Shown here: in pieces, positions 19,196-27,281 of the stretch
How positions within the stretch are numbered: the first letter of the stretch is position 1
Layout of the letters: each line of letters opens with the position of its first letter
Assembly (NCBI RefSeq): GCF_000687935.1
Contig: NZ_JHZZ01000001.1
Coordinates: 3,172,001 to 3,236,000 of the forward strand
Source of the DNA: Polaribacter sp. Hel_I_88
GTDB lineage: Bacteria > Bacteroidota > Bacteroidia > Flavobacteriales > Flavobacteriaceae
Reading direction: 5' to 3'
DNA length: 64,000 nucleotides
Program-made: the position numbers and the translations under genes
The notes under the pieces: model-generated
Told to the model about the DNA's origin: nothing
The model's input: the letters and a program-made list of their open reading frames with translations, nothing else
Database searches by the model: none

Positions 19196-20406
19196 AACTT
19201 TTTTGCGTTAAAAGTTTTTATAATTCCAGCTGTAGAAATTTCTAAATCGTAATTTCCGTTTTTGTAGATATTTTTATCCAACATAAATTTTGCAAAACCA
19301 TCTTTTGAGTCTTTTAGAATGGTTTTGATGATTTTTTTATTTTGAGAAATAGTCAATTTTACTTGTAAACCATCAGGAATTAATTGATTCATAAAACTTT
19401 TAAGAGGCCCAACTGTAAGCATTCTGTTATCTTTTGAAAAAGTTACAGAAAAATCTTGAACGGCTTTTTTATAGGAAACAGTAATGATATTACTTTCTGC
19501 AATTCCTAAAAAATAAGCTTTTACTTGCCAGGTTTCCTCATGATCTGGATGAATCATTTTTGCCTTTGCAACACCATTGATGGTAGTTCCAGTAGTTTTT
19601 AGAACGTTATTTTTACTATTGGTGATGTAGAAATATACAAAACTACCATCACTAATAATATTGTTATTTTTATCTTTTATAACTGATGTAGAAAATGTGC
19701 TAATTTGATTGCCATCTGCATATTCATGATTTCTATCAACAAAAATTTCAAAATTTGTGGCGATTGCTGGTGTAACATTTACATCAAATTCTTTAGAATT
19801 TAGAGATGATGTACTAGATGAAATAATCATTCGTCCATCTTTGTTGGGAGAAAAAATGTTCTTAAAACCGAGTAAGTTTTTTGTATTTATATCTTCTTCA
19901 ATTTCATCTTTTAAAAATTGACGTTTGGTATTTACAATCGTATTTTCGGGCAAAGGATTGTCTAAAGAATCTGTAGGAATTACCACCAACATTGTAAAAT
20001 CTGTTCCACCAGCTTCAATGCTTGGAGGTCCTAAATAGGTTTCTAAAGAGTTCGCTTTTAATTGAGGCGTAATTTCAAAATTTCCAGAAATTTGGTTTTG
20101 TTCAGTAATCAATTTCCAAAAAACATATCCTCTTTTTTTAGTGATGAATTTTGGAATTCTATAGGTAAGTCTTTCATCTTTTAAAACAGGAGATACAAGT
20201 GTGTTTCCATAACTATTTGAACAATATAATTGTGGTTTTATATTGGTTGATGATTCAAAAGAAAGTATAACTTCAGTGCCAGCTTCAAAGGTGTTTTGTG
20301 TTGTAAGTAATAAAAAATTTGGAGCATCATTTTTTATGTTTTGAGCGTAAAATGTAGCACTCAAAAAACAAATTAATACTATTAAAAATTTTCCATGTAA
20401 ACTCAT
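19189..20406 (-). CDS. Exported protein with tandem Ig-like domains, function unknown
   Basis: The 405-residue protein begins with a Sec signal peptide (MSLHGKFLIVLICFLSATFYA). The rest is all-beta, with several Ig/bacterial-Ig-like sandwiches. The segment YADGNQISTFSTSVIKDKNN followed by SDGSFVYFY resembles a Big_1-type domain. No catalytic motif is visible. It overlaps the upstream GT-C-like gene by 1 bp and the downstream glycosidase by 7 bp, which points to one functional unit. A periplasmic or surface scaffold for glycan handling is plausible, but I do not recognise the family. Confidence 0.7.
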   Translation of the reverse strand: MSLHGKFLIVLICFLSATFYAQNIKNDAPNFLLLTTQNTFEAGTEVILSFESSTNIKPQLYCSNSYGNTLVSPVLKDERLTYRIPKFITKKRGYVFWKLITEQNQISGNFEITPQLKANSLETYLGPPSIEAGGTDFTMLVVIPTDSLDNPLPENTIVNTKRQFLKDEIEEDINTKNLLGFKNIFSPNKDGRMIISSSTSSLNSKEFDVNVTPAIATNFEIFVDRNHEYADGNQISTFSTSVIKDKNNNIISDGSFVYFYITNSKNNVLKTTGTTINGVAKAKMIHPDHEETWQVKAYFLGIAESNIITVSYKKAVQDFSVTFSKDNRMLTVGPLKSFMNQLIPDGLQVKLTISQNKKIIKTILKDSKDGFAKFMLDKNIYKNGNYDLEISTAGIIKTFNAKKLW

Positions 20407-23400
20407 TATCTAGGATTTCCTATAAAATTATTCATCTCTATATTAATAAAACCATAGTTGGGATGTGCTATTTTTTGCAATTCAGTATTTTTATGATTTA
20501 GAATTCTGTCTGAAACTATTTTATTCGCAATTTCAGCATTAGGCAAACCATTTACGTAACAATCTTCCATATTTGCATTGATGATTTCTACCTTTTTATC
20601 ATCAACGAAAGGATACTCAAAATTTTGTTTTCTTTCCTGTCGAATGCCATCTTTCAAAAACAAATGATCTACCCAAATTAATTCTTTTTCAGCAGTATAA
20701 TAGGTAATTAATAATTGTGGCACTGTAATTTCTTGAAGTCCGCTATTAAAAACAGTTCCAGAAATTGAGTTAGCATTCATATTTACATCACTTAAAACAG
20801 CATCTTTATACAAATCTGAATTGCTAACATTCCCTGCAGCTTGTAGATTGAATTTTGTAGGTTGCTCCTCTAATTCAACAGGTGTAAACTCATCTGGATT
20901 AAATTTATTCGGAATAGAATCTTGTGTTTTAGACCAAGCAATACCCTCAAAATTAATTTTAAAAGCAGTTATTTCTTTGGGCATTAACTTGTGTTTTACG
21001 TGATATTTTGCATTATACGTTGCCAATATTTTATTAGCATCATTATACAAAGTTCCTTTTAAAACAATATCAGAAGGCACATTATCAATATTTTGAATTT
21101 CGCCAATAATGGAATAACGATTATCTCTTTTTACCAATTTTGCAGATAAAATTTCTAAAACAGGTTGTTTTAAAACATCTTCATGATAGGTTTGTTCTGT
21201 GGTAATTCTTCGTCTGCCTTGGTTAAAATACTTGGTTTCATTTTTAGAGTACAATTGATCTGGAGGCGTATCTAAATCCACATTTTCTGGCTCAATAAAC
21301 CAGTTTCCTTTTATCTTTAAAAGTGTTTTATAATCTATTCTTTCAATTTTTTCTAAAGGTGTTATCCAATTTGTAGTTACTTTTAAAGTCGCTAAACTAT
21401 CTGTTTTTGTAAGAACTTTAGTTTCTATGGCATCTAATTTTGCATACGAACTTAAAATACCGTCAGTTACAGACATTTCCAGCATAAATTGCGAAATTGG
21501 TAAATTTGCTTTTGGATTTATGAGTTGATAACTTTTTTCAAATTGTTTAAAATCGATGGCATCATAATAGGCAGTTATTGCATTTTCTGGAGTTCTTTGA
21601 GAATCGTTTTTTAGATAAAATAAATACAAACTGTACCCTAAAATCAACATTAAAAAAACCGTCCAAATATGTGTGAATTTTAAAAGTCCGTTAGAAAACT
21701 TTTTATAACATGTATTTAATTTCAAATAAGCAGGCGCAACTTTTTCTTTCGTTTTTAGGCTGATTACAAAAATGGATTGTATGTTGAGTATAAACGCAAT
21801 AATTACTGTTAAAAACGGAATAATGCCCCACATTATTTTTAACCAAGTAGCTACTTCATCTTTTGGTAAAATGCTAGAAAGTGGAGGCACATTTAGTTTT
21901 TCCCAAACCATAACGCCGTTTTCTAAAGGTTGCAATCTTTGCCAGCCACAGAAATATAAAATAGGATCGTAAAATTTATCGTTCGAAAAAATATACTTCA
22001 AATTATATTTTTCGGGCGTTGTTAAAAACTGTTGCAAAGAACCAATTCCTGCAACTCCTTTAAATTTTGAATTTTCTAAACGTTCTATGGGTCTTGTGGT
22101 TAATTCTGGCAAACGTCTTGCAGAATGGTAATTGCCATCTACACTCATGGCATTTGTTTGTGCAGACAACCAAGCCATTTGATCGCCAAAACCGAGTGTT
22201 AAAAATCGCCATTGATCATGCTGATCTTGGTTTAGGAAATTTACAATTGGTAACATTTTAATTTTTTGTGGTTGAGAAGGTCTAAAATAGCCTAGACTCA
22301 TAGTAAAAATCACCATAAATAAAAATAGCGAAGCCAAAAAGCCTGCAAAAATTCTATGGTACACTGCCCCAAATTTTGTTTGAATTAATTGTTTTAAATC
22401 GCCTTCTACAAATCTGTACACAAATTCTCCAAAAAGAGGTAAAGACATGATGGATGCCCAAAGTGTAAACCTGTCTAACGTTAAAATATTAAAAGCATTT
22501 TCGCCTAAAATTATTTTAGGAATTGAGGTGGTTCCTCCAGTTCCTAACAAGGTTAACATGGCAATTGATAGCCCAAAAAATAAATAACGTTTGCTAAAAT
22601 ATCTGTAAAAAATGTAAGGTAAAAGCAATAATAAAATTCCCCAAGGAATAAAAAAGAACACCAAACCAGAAGATGTAATTTCTAAAAAATTATCTCTAGA
22701 GCCATGTGGAATAGGAACTTGTGTTATTGGGTTGTTTTTTGAATTGATCCAATAAGGTAACAAACAGCCAATAATTAACGCTAAGGAAAGCAACCCAAAA
22801 GTCATGTTTCTTTTAAACTGTTTGCCAAAATTTTTAATGAATAATCTAAAAGTTACTTCCTTGTAAGAGTTTACTTGTTCTCTAGAAATATCTAAAATTA
22901 CCATGCCAATTAATGGGAAAATAAAGAAAATCATTCCAAAAATAGGCGTAACATGATGTGAGGTTACTGTAACTGCAATTAAAGAAAGAGATGTAAATAA
23001 GTATTTATATTTCCCTGTTTTTAACCATAAATAAATTTCGGGCAGGGCATGCAATAAAACAGAAATTCCAATAATACTTGGCAATTGACCAAAAACGTGC
23101 AAGGTTTCTAAAAAAGATGATGAAAAAACGGCCAAAAGTGCAGCATACCCAGCAACTGTTCTGTTGGCTGTCATCAACAAAGAAAAACGATACACACCAG
23201 TTATAAATAAAATAACTGCAATAATGGCCACTGTAAAAAGTCCAAATTTTAATCCACCTAATAAAGACAAAGCTGCAATAGCTTGATGTACCAAAGGTGG
23301 ATAACTCATTACTGTAAAACCTGTGTACCATTTATAGTTCCAAGGTTCAAACCAACTGGTACTATAATGTTCTGCAAAAAATAGATGAATTAAAGCATCA

Positions 23401-23495
23401 TAGGTAGTCTCTAAAGTAAAAAATATGGCACTTCCATGAAAAGCAATTGCTAAAAGTAAGGCAACAATTAAATATTTATTAGAGGTTTCTTTCAT
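20406..23495 (-). CDS. Large multi-helix GT-C-like membrane protein with C-terminal NTF2-like and FxLYD-like domains
   Basis: The 1029-residue protein has about 13 membrane helices in its first 600 residues. The first periplasmic loop holds an acidic motif (TTYDALIHLFFAEHY) where GT-C glycosyltransferases have their catalytic Asp, followed by YTGFTVMSYPPLVHQ. After another helix near residue 600-640 comes an NTF2-like segment (AITAYYDAIDFKQFEKSY), then a stretch resembling FxLYD domains (EILSAKLVKRDNRYSIIGEI). This resembles proteins annotated as 6-pyruvoyl-tetrahydropterin synthase-related membrane proteins or YfhO-type GT-C. I infer sugar transfer from a polyprenyl donor. It is the first gene of a tightly overlapping operon with the Ig-like protein and the glycosidase. 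Confidence 0.7.
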   Translation of the reverse strand: MKETSNKYLIVALLLAIAFHGSAIFFTLETTYDALIHLFFAEHYSTSWFEPWNYKWYTGFTVMSYPPLVHQAIAALSLLGGLKFGLFTVAIIAVILFITGVYRFSLLMTANRTVAGYAALLAVFSSSFLETLHVFGQLPSIIGISVLLHALPEIYLWLKTGKYKYLFTSLSLIAVTVTSHHVTPIFGMIFFIFPLIGMVILDISREQVNSYKEVTFRLFIKNFGKQFKRNMTFGLLSLALIIGCLLPYWINSKNNPITQVPIPHGSRDNFLEITSSGLVFFFIPWGILLLLLPYIFYRYFSKRYLFFGLSIAMLTLLGTGGTTSIPKIILGENAFNILTLDRFTLWASIMSLPLFGEFVYRFVEGDLKQLIQTKFGAVYHRIFAGFLASLFLFMVIFTMSLGYFRPSQPQKIKMLPIVNFLNQDQHDQWRFLTLGFGDQMAWLSAQTNAMSVDGNYHSARRLPELTTRPIERLENSKFKGVAGIGSLQQFLTTPEKYNLKYIFSNDKFYDPILYFCGWQRLQPLENGVMVWEKLNVPPLSSILPKDEVATWLKIMWGIIPFLTVIIAFILNIQSIFVISLKTKEKVAPAYLKLNTCYKKFSNGLLKFTHIWTVFLMLILGYSLYLFYLKNDSQRTPENAITAYYDAIDFKQFEKSYQLINPKANLPISQFMLEMSVTDGILSSYAKLDAIETKVLTKTDSLATLKVTTNWITPLEKIERIDYKTLLKIKGNWFIEPENVDLDTPPDQLYSKNETKYFNQGRRRITTEQTYHEDVLKQPVLEILSAKLVKRDNRYSIIGEIQNIDNVPSDIVLKGTLYNDANKILATYNAKYHVKHKLMPKEITAFKINFEGIAWSKTQDSIPNKFNPDEFTPVELEEQPTKFNLQAAGNVSNSDLYKDAVLSDVNMNANSISGTVFNSGLQEITVPQLLITYYTAEKELIWVDHLFLKDGIRQERKQNFEYPFVDDKKVEIINANMEDCYVNGLPNAEIANKIVSDRILNHKNTELQKIAHPNYGFINIEMNNFIGNPR

Positions 23496-23651
23496 TAAAA
23501 TATATCTATTTCTTTAGATACTGTAAAGATAATCGTTTTAAATTATCGTTGAAATTATCATGAAAATTAATTTAGCATAGGTAAAATGTCATTCGTCTAA
23601 CTAAAACATTCGTTTAGTCTGTAAATTGAAATATAAGGCTGATTCTTAAAG

Positions 23652-23659
23652 TAAATTTG
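23652..23659 (+). promoter_or_regulatory. Candidate -7 box (TAAATTTG) for the receiver-GT2 gene
   Basis: The octamer fits the Bacteroidota TAnnTTTG consensus, about 30 bp before the start codon. A TTG is present at 23626-23628, giving a spacer slightly longer than usual. The 195-bp region between the two divergent genes should also hold the promoter of the large membrane-protein operon. Confidence 0.4.
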
Positions 23660-23690
23660 CAGTGTAATTAATACTTAAAAACACCTAAAG

Positions 23691-24914
23691 ATGAAAGTTT
23701 TAGCAATAGATGACCAAAAATTAGTTTTAATCCCATTAGAAATTAGACTAAAAGAATTAGGTTATGAAGTAACAACAACAACTTCTGCTTTAAAAGGAAT
23801 AGAATTATTCGATTTAATACAACCAGATTTGGTAATTGTTGATATTAATATGCCAGAAACATCTGGAATTGAAGTTGTAAAACACATCAGACAAACTAAA
23901 AATGTAGCAACGCCAATAATGATTTTATCTGGAAATACAGATGACGCAATTATCTCTAAAGCGTTTGATTTAGGTGTAAACGATTACATGAAAAAACCAT
24001 TGAGCCTGCAAGAAGTTTGTGCAAGAACCAAAAGATTAATTGGCGCTCCAAAATTAGATAATAATAATACAAAAACGTATAAAGATGTTGTAATTCAACA
24101 AAGATGTGTGGGTGTTGTAATACCTTGTTATGATGAGGAAAAAAGATTACTAAGTGATGAGTTTACAACTTTTATAGAAAAAAATTCTGGTTACCATTTG
24201 TGTTTTGTAAACGATGGCAGTAAAGATAATACCTTACAAGTTTTAAACGATTTAAGAAAAGGTAGAGAAGACTTTATAACCGTTTACGATTGTGAAAAAA
24301 ACGGAGGAAAAGCAGAAGCTGTAAGATTGGGAATGTTGCACATGGCAAAGCACGAAGACCTAGATTATATTGGGTTTTTAGATGCAGATTTATCTACAGA
24401 TTTAGCAGATTTTGATGATTTGGTTAAAACCATTGAAACAACCGATTATAAAATAGTAAGTGGTTCTAGAATTAGTAGAATGGGTGCAGATATTACCAAA
24501 GAGTCTGCAAGAAAAGTAATTAGTTTAACCATTAATTATATCATCAGAAAGATTTTAAAAATGGATTTTAAAGACACGCAATGTGGTGCTAAAATTTTTC
24601 ATAAAGATGTAATTGAGGTTTCTTTTAAAGACAAATTTGTAACACAATGGATTTTTGATGTAGAAATCTTTAAGAGAATAACGTTGCATTTTGGTTTGGC
24701 AAAAGCAAAAGAAATGCTTTGTGAGCAACCTTTAAAAAGATGGATACATGCTGATGGTTCTAAATTATCAATGAAAGACTCTATAAAAATTGTGGGTCAA
24801 TTAGGGCAAATTGCTTGGACGTATAGAAGTAAAAAAACCATTTCAAAAAAAGAAACTCAAAGTAATTTAAGTGTTATAAAGAACCAACCTGTAATATCTA
24901 AAATAGCTTCTTAA
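23691..24914 (+). CDS. Response-regulator receiver fused to a GT2 glycosyltransferase
   Basis: The 407-residue protein has two complete domains. Residues 1-120 are a receiver domain with acidic pair Asp7-Asp8, phosphoacceptor Asp51 (IVDINMPETSG), Ser80 and Lys102, so it should be phosphorylatable. From Cys139 a GT-A family 2 glycosyltransferase follows (CVGVVIPCYDEEKRL, FVNDGSKDNT, NGGKAEAVRLG, the DxD motif at Asp231/Asp233 in FLDADLST, SGSRISRMGAD and the QCGAKIF segment), closest in pattern to dolichyl- or undecaprenyl-phosphate glycosyltransferases. No C-terminal membrane helices are present. The design implies that phosphorylation controls sugar transfer directly. No kinase gene is adjacent; the nearest is the H-NOX-linked kinase. 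The stop overlaps the next start by one base. Confidence 0.9.
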   Translation: MKVLAIDDQKLVLIPLEIRLKELGYEVTTTTSALKGIELFDLIQPDLVIVDINMPETSGIEVVKHIRQTKNVATPIMILSGNTDDAIISKAFDLGVNDYMKKPLSLQEVCARTKRLIGAPKLDNNNTKTYKDVVIQQRCVGVVIPCYDEEKRLLSDEFTTFIEKNSGYHLCFVNDGSKDNTLQVLNDLRKGREDFITVYDCEKNGGKAEAVRLGMLHMAKHEDLDYIGFLDADLSTDLADFDDLVKTIETTDYKIVSGSRISRMGADITKESARKVISLTINYIIRKILKMDFKDTQCGAKIFHKDVIEVSFKDKFVTQWIFDVEIFKRITLHFGLAKAKEMLCEQPLKRWIHADGSKLSMKDSIKIVGQLGQIAWTYRSKKTISKKETQSNLSVIKNQPVISKIAS

Positions 24915-25360
24915 TGAATACAGGAGTAATTATAATTTTCTCAAAAGAAGAAGAAAAAATTAACGATACAGATGTGGATACACTAGTTAATCAACTTCCA
25001 TATAATTTATGTTTTGTTAATAATGGTAAGAAAGATGATACCCTTAGTTTTTTGTTGGATATAAAAGAGCATGCAAAAACAAATGTTGTAGTAGTAGATC
25101 TTAAAAAAGAAAATGGTTTAAAAAATGCCATTAAAGCAGGAGCAAGGCTATTGTTAAGTGATGCTGATTATGACTTTATCATCTATTTAAAATCGAATAT
25201 GATACAATGTTTAGATTCTTTAAACGAGTATATAAAAGAATTTAAAAACAAAAAAGAATTATTTACAGCCATTCCATCAAGATCGCAAAGAAGTGTTTTA
25301 AATGATGTTTTTCCGATATCAGAATTTTTAAAAATTAAAAAACACGTTCCATTTTTTTAA
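24914..25360 (+). CDS. Degenerate GT-A domain protein, coupled to the receiver-GT2 gene
   Basis: The 148-residue protein is a shortened relative of the upstream GT2 domain, aligning from its first residues: GVIIIFSKEEEKI versus GVVIPCYDEEKRL, YNLCFVNNGKKDDT versus YHLCFVNDGSKDNT, KENGLKNAIKAG versus KNGGKAEAVRLG, and IIYLKSNM where the enzyme has GFLDADLS. The DxD metal site is lost and the C-terminal acceptor half is missing, so it should not be catalytic. The TAATG junction couples its translation to the fusion protein. A regulatory or heterodimer partner role is an inference; decay into a pseudogene is the alternative. Confidence 0.75.
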   Translation: MNTGVIIIFSKEEEKINDTDVDTLVNQLPYNLCFVNNGKKDDTLSFLLDIKEHAKTNVVVVDLKKENGLKNAIKAGARLLLSDADYDFIIYLKSNMIQCLDSLNEYIKEFKNKKELFTAIPSRSQRSVLNDVFPISEFLKIKKHVPFF

Positions 25361-25376
25361 ATGGTGCTGCTTAAAT

Positions 25377-25736
25377 TTAACTTGGTAAATCTTTTTTATT
25401 CTTAACCCTAAAACAATTCTCGCTCCCTAAAAACTGTGGATTCCCAAATTCTTCGCTCCAAAAGCCTTCCAGAATATCTTTGGTGAAACATTTGTAAACC
25501 ACAGTGCCATAATACATGTCATTTTCATCACCCATATACTTAAAGTTGATGACCAAAATATTGTCTTTAAAAAAACCAACGCCAAATTGTTCTTGACTTT
25601 TGTTGATGAGCCATTTTGCTATAATGCTATTGTTTTCATCTAACGTTAAAGAAAGTGTGCCTTTATAGGTTTCATCGGAATCGTTTTGGTTTGTGCCTAT
25701 AATTGTGTAGTCTCCTAGAATATTTTTTATCGTCAT
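25377..25736 (-). CDS. Small hypothetical beta-rich protein (119 aa)
   Basis: I do not recognise a family. The protein has alternating strand-like segments (LGDYTIIGTN, YKGTLSLTLDE, NILVINFKY, YYGTVVYKC) and a Gly/Trp pattern reminiscent of small lipocalin-like barrels. There is no signal peptide, so it is probably cytoplasmic. It begins 11 bp after the stop of the NmrA-like gene on the same strand, which suggests co-transcription. Confidence 0.6.
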   Translation of the reverse strand: MTIKNILGDYTIIGTNQNDSDETYKGTLSLTLDENNSIIAKWLINKSQEQFGVGFFKDNILVINFKYMGDENDMYYGTVVYKCFTKDILEGFWSEEFGNPQFLGSENCFRVKNKKDLPS

Positions 25737-25747
25737 TTTTTTATGAA

Positions 25748-26623
25748 TTAATGCCCTAATAAAGTTGATTTTTCTCTTTTAATAAACTCTTTTAATGTTG
25801 TGGTTGTCTTGCCAGTTATTTTAAAATAGTTGTTTGTAATCTCTGGTTCTTTCTCTAACCTTGGTAAGAAATGTAGCAGCGTTATTACAAAAGCAAAACT
25901 ACTTTCCATACCGCTTTTTCTTTTTTTAAAATAAAAACGAATAGGATTTATACTTTTAAATTGAAACTTGGTGCCAGTAACAGTTGTCATTATTTTGGTT
26001 ACTTCGTCAAAGTTTTTATTTTCTGAACCTGTTATCTCAAAGATATTATTTTCATATTTATGAAACGATTGTAAGAGTATAGCTATAACTTCTGCAATGT
26101 TTTTTACATCTATCCAATTAAATTTAGCTTGTTTTGCAGGCAGTGTTATTGTTTTATCTTCTAAAATTTCTGCAAGTAACGTTGTTGTTAAGTTTTGCAT
26201 AAAATAACTTGGACGCACAAAAATATATTGAAAGCCAATCAATTTTATCAAGCGTTCTATTTTATTATGTGGTATTATGTTGCTTTTTTCTGCACCTTGT
26301 ACCGATAAAAAAACTATTTTTTCTATTCCGTTTTTTTTGGCGGATTCTAAAAGGGGTTTAAAATATCGGTTAACTTCTGCGATTTGAGGTGGGCGTAATA
26401 AAAAAAGTATTTCGATATCTTTAAATGCACTAGTATACGTTTGCGGATCTTTAAAGTTAAATGTTCTGTAGCCTAAGTTTGGCTGATTCCGAAAGTTGTT
26501 TTTTGCGCTTGCAATATTTCTAACAGCAACAATTATTTCGGCTTTATTGGTTAGCGTATTCAGAAAGTTGACAACTTCCGTTCCAATATTTCCTGTGGCT
26601 CCTGTTATTAATATTTTGTTCAT
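25748..26623 (-). CDS. NmrA-like NAD(P)-binding family protein
   Basis: This 291-residue atypical short-chain dehydrogenase has the N-terminal Rossmann signature ILITGATGNIGTEVVNFL (Gly-x-x-Gly-x-x-Gly pattern), AVRNIASAKNNFRN and an FVRPSYFMQNL segment, matching NmrA/SDR-a proteins annotated as NAD(P)H-binding or quinone-type oxidoreductases. The canonical SDR Tyr-x3-Lys is not evident, as expected for this group. Start and length are normal. Its role here is unknown. Confidence 0.85.
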   Translation of the reverse strand: MNKILITGATGNIGTEVVNFLNTLTNKAEIIVAVRNIASAKNNFRNQPNLGYRTFNFKDPQTYTSAFKDIEILFLLRPPQIAEVNRYFKPLLESAKKNGIEKIVFLSVQGAEKSNIIPHNKIERLIKLIGFQYIFVRPSYFMQNLTTTLLAEILEDKTITLPAKQAKFNWIDVKNIAEVIAILLQSFHKYENNIFEITGSENKNFDEVTKIMTTVTGTKFQFKSINPIRFYFKKRKSGMESSFAFVITLLHFLPRLEKEPEITNNYFKITGKTTTTLKEFIKREKSTLLGH

Positions 26624-26724
26624 TTTACATTAAATTACAAACTGTATGCAGTATAAATTTCGATAAAAAATAGAAAGCATGCAAATTAACAACGTTTATT
26701 ATTTTCAACTGAATTTTTGCCTGT

Positions 26725-26773
26725 GTTCTCGATACAATTTCGATGAAAAAATCGAAATCACTCGAACTGACAT
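26725..26773 (+). repeat. Dispersed 49-bp palindromic element, isolated copy
   Basis: The copy starts GTTCTCGATACAATTTCGAT and ends CACTCGAACTGACAT, with an internal stem ATTTCGAT/ATCGAAAT around a 5-base A-rich loop. The same element occurs five more times at 32406-32850, on the other side of the restriction gene. This is the behaviour of a REP-like mobile palindrome. Confidence 0.85.
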
Positions 26774-26824
26774 TGCTTTATTTTATTTATTTGTTGGTTT
26801 TTTTGCCTAAACTTCTCTAAAAAC

Positions 26825-27202
26825 TGTTGCATTTTAATTCAGTTAGGTTACAATGTGGTTAAGTGTTGTTACATTGTAGTTCAGTTGGGTTGCAATGTGG
26901 TTAAATTCTGTTACATTTTAGTTCAGTTGGGTTACTTATTCATAAAGTGGACTTACTTAGTGGTTCGTTTAGGTTACTTAGTCATAAAGTGGACTTACTT
27001 AGTGGTTCGTTTAGGTTACTTTGTCATTAAGTGGACTTACTTAGTGGTTCGTTTAAGTTACTTAGTGATAAAACACACTTCCTTATAGGTCGGTTTGGGT
27101 GACTTAGTGTTAAAACGCACTTCCTTATAGGTTGGTTTGGGTGACTTAGTGTTAAAACGCACTTACTTATAGGTTGGTTTGGGTTGCTTAGTGTTAAAAC
27201 AC
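26825..27202 (+). repeat. Nine tandem 42-bp repeats without any length change
   Basis: Copies start at 26825, 26867, 26909, 26951, 26993, 27035, 27077, 27119 and 27161. Every unit is exactly 42 bp. Copies 1-3, 4-6 and 7-9 form three sequence subtypes that grade into each other (for example ACTTACTTAGTGGTTCGTTT in copies 4-6 and ACTTCCTTATAGGTTGGTTT in copies 7-8). The unit is 14 codons long and copies 1-6 are open in one frame (26855-27088), but copies 7-9 carry TAG in that frame, so I treat it as non-coding. Flanking bases 26774-26824 and 27203-27281 show no feature. Confidence 0.95.
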
Positions 27203-27281
27203 CAATGCTTTTATATATATGTAAGTGGTTTTGCTACAAAATGCAGTTGCTGTTTCGTAAAAATCATTTTATGTTTTGTTT

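Noticed and set aside
26855..27088. A 77-residue frame made of repeated LGYLVIKWTYLVVR-like peptides
   Set aside because: It is the translation of the 42-bp DNA array. Copies 7-9 of the same array contain stops in that frame and there is no start signal, so the array is treated as non-coding.
26825..27202. Possible CRISPR array
   Set aside because: The units abut directly without unique spacers and diverge gradually; no cas genes are present.
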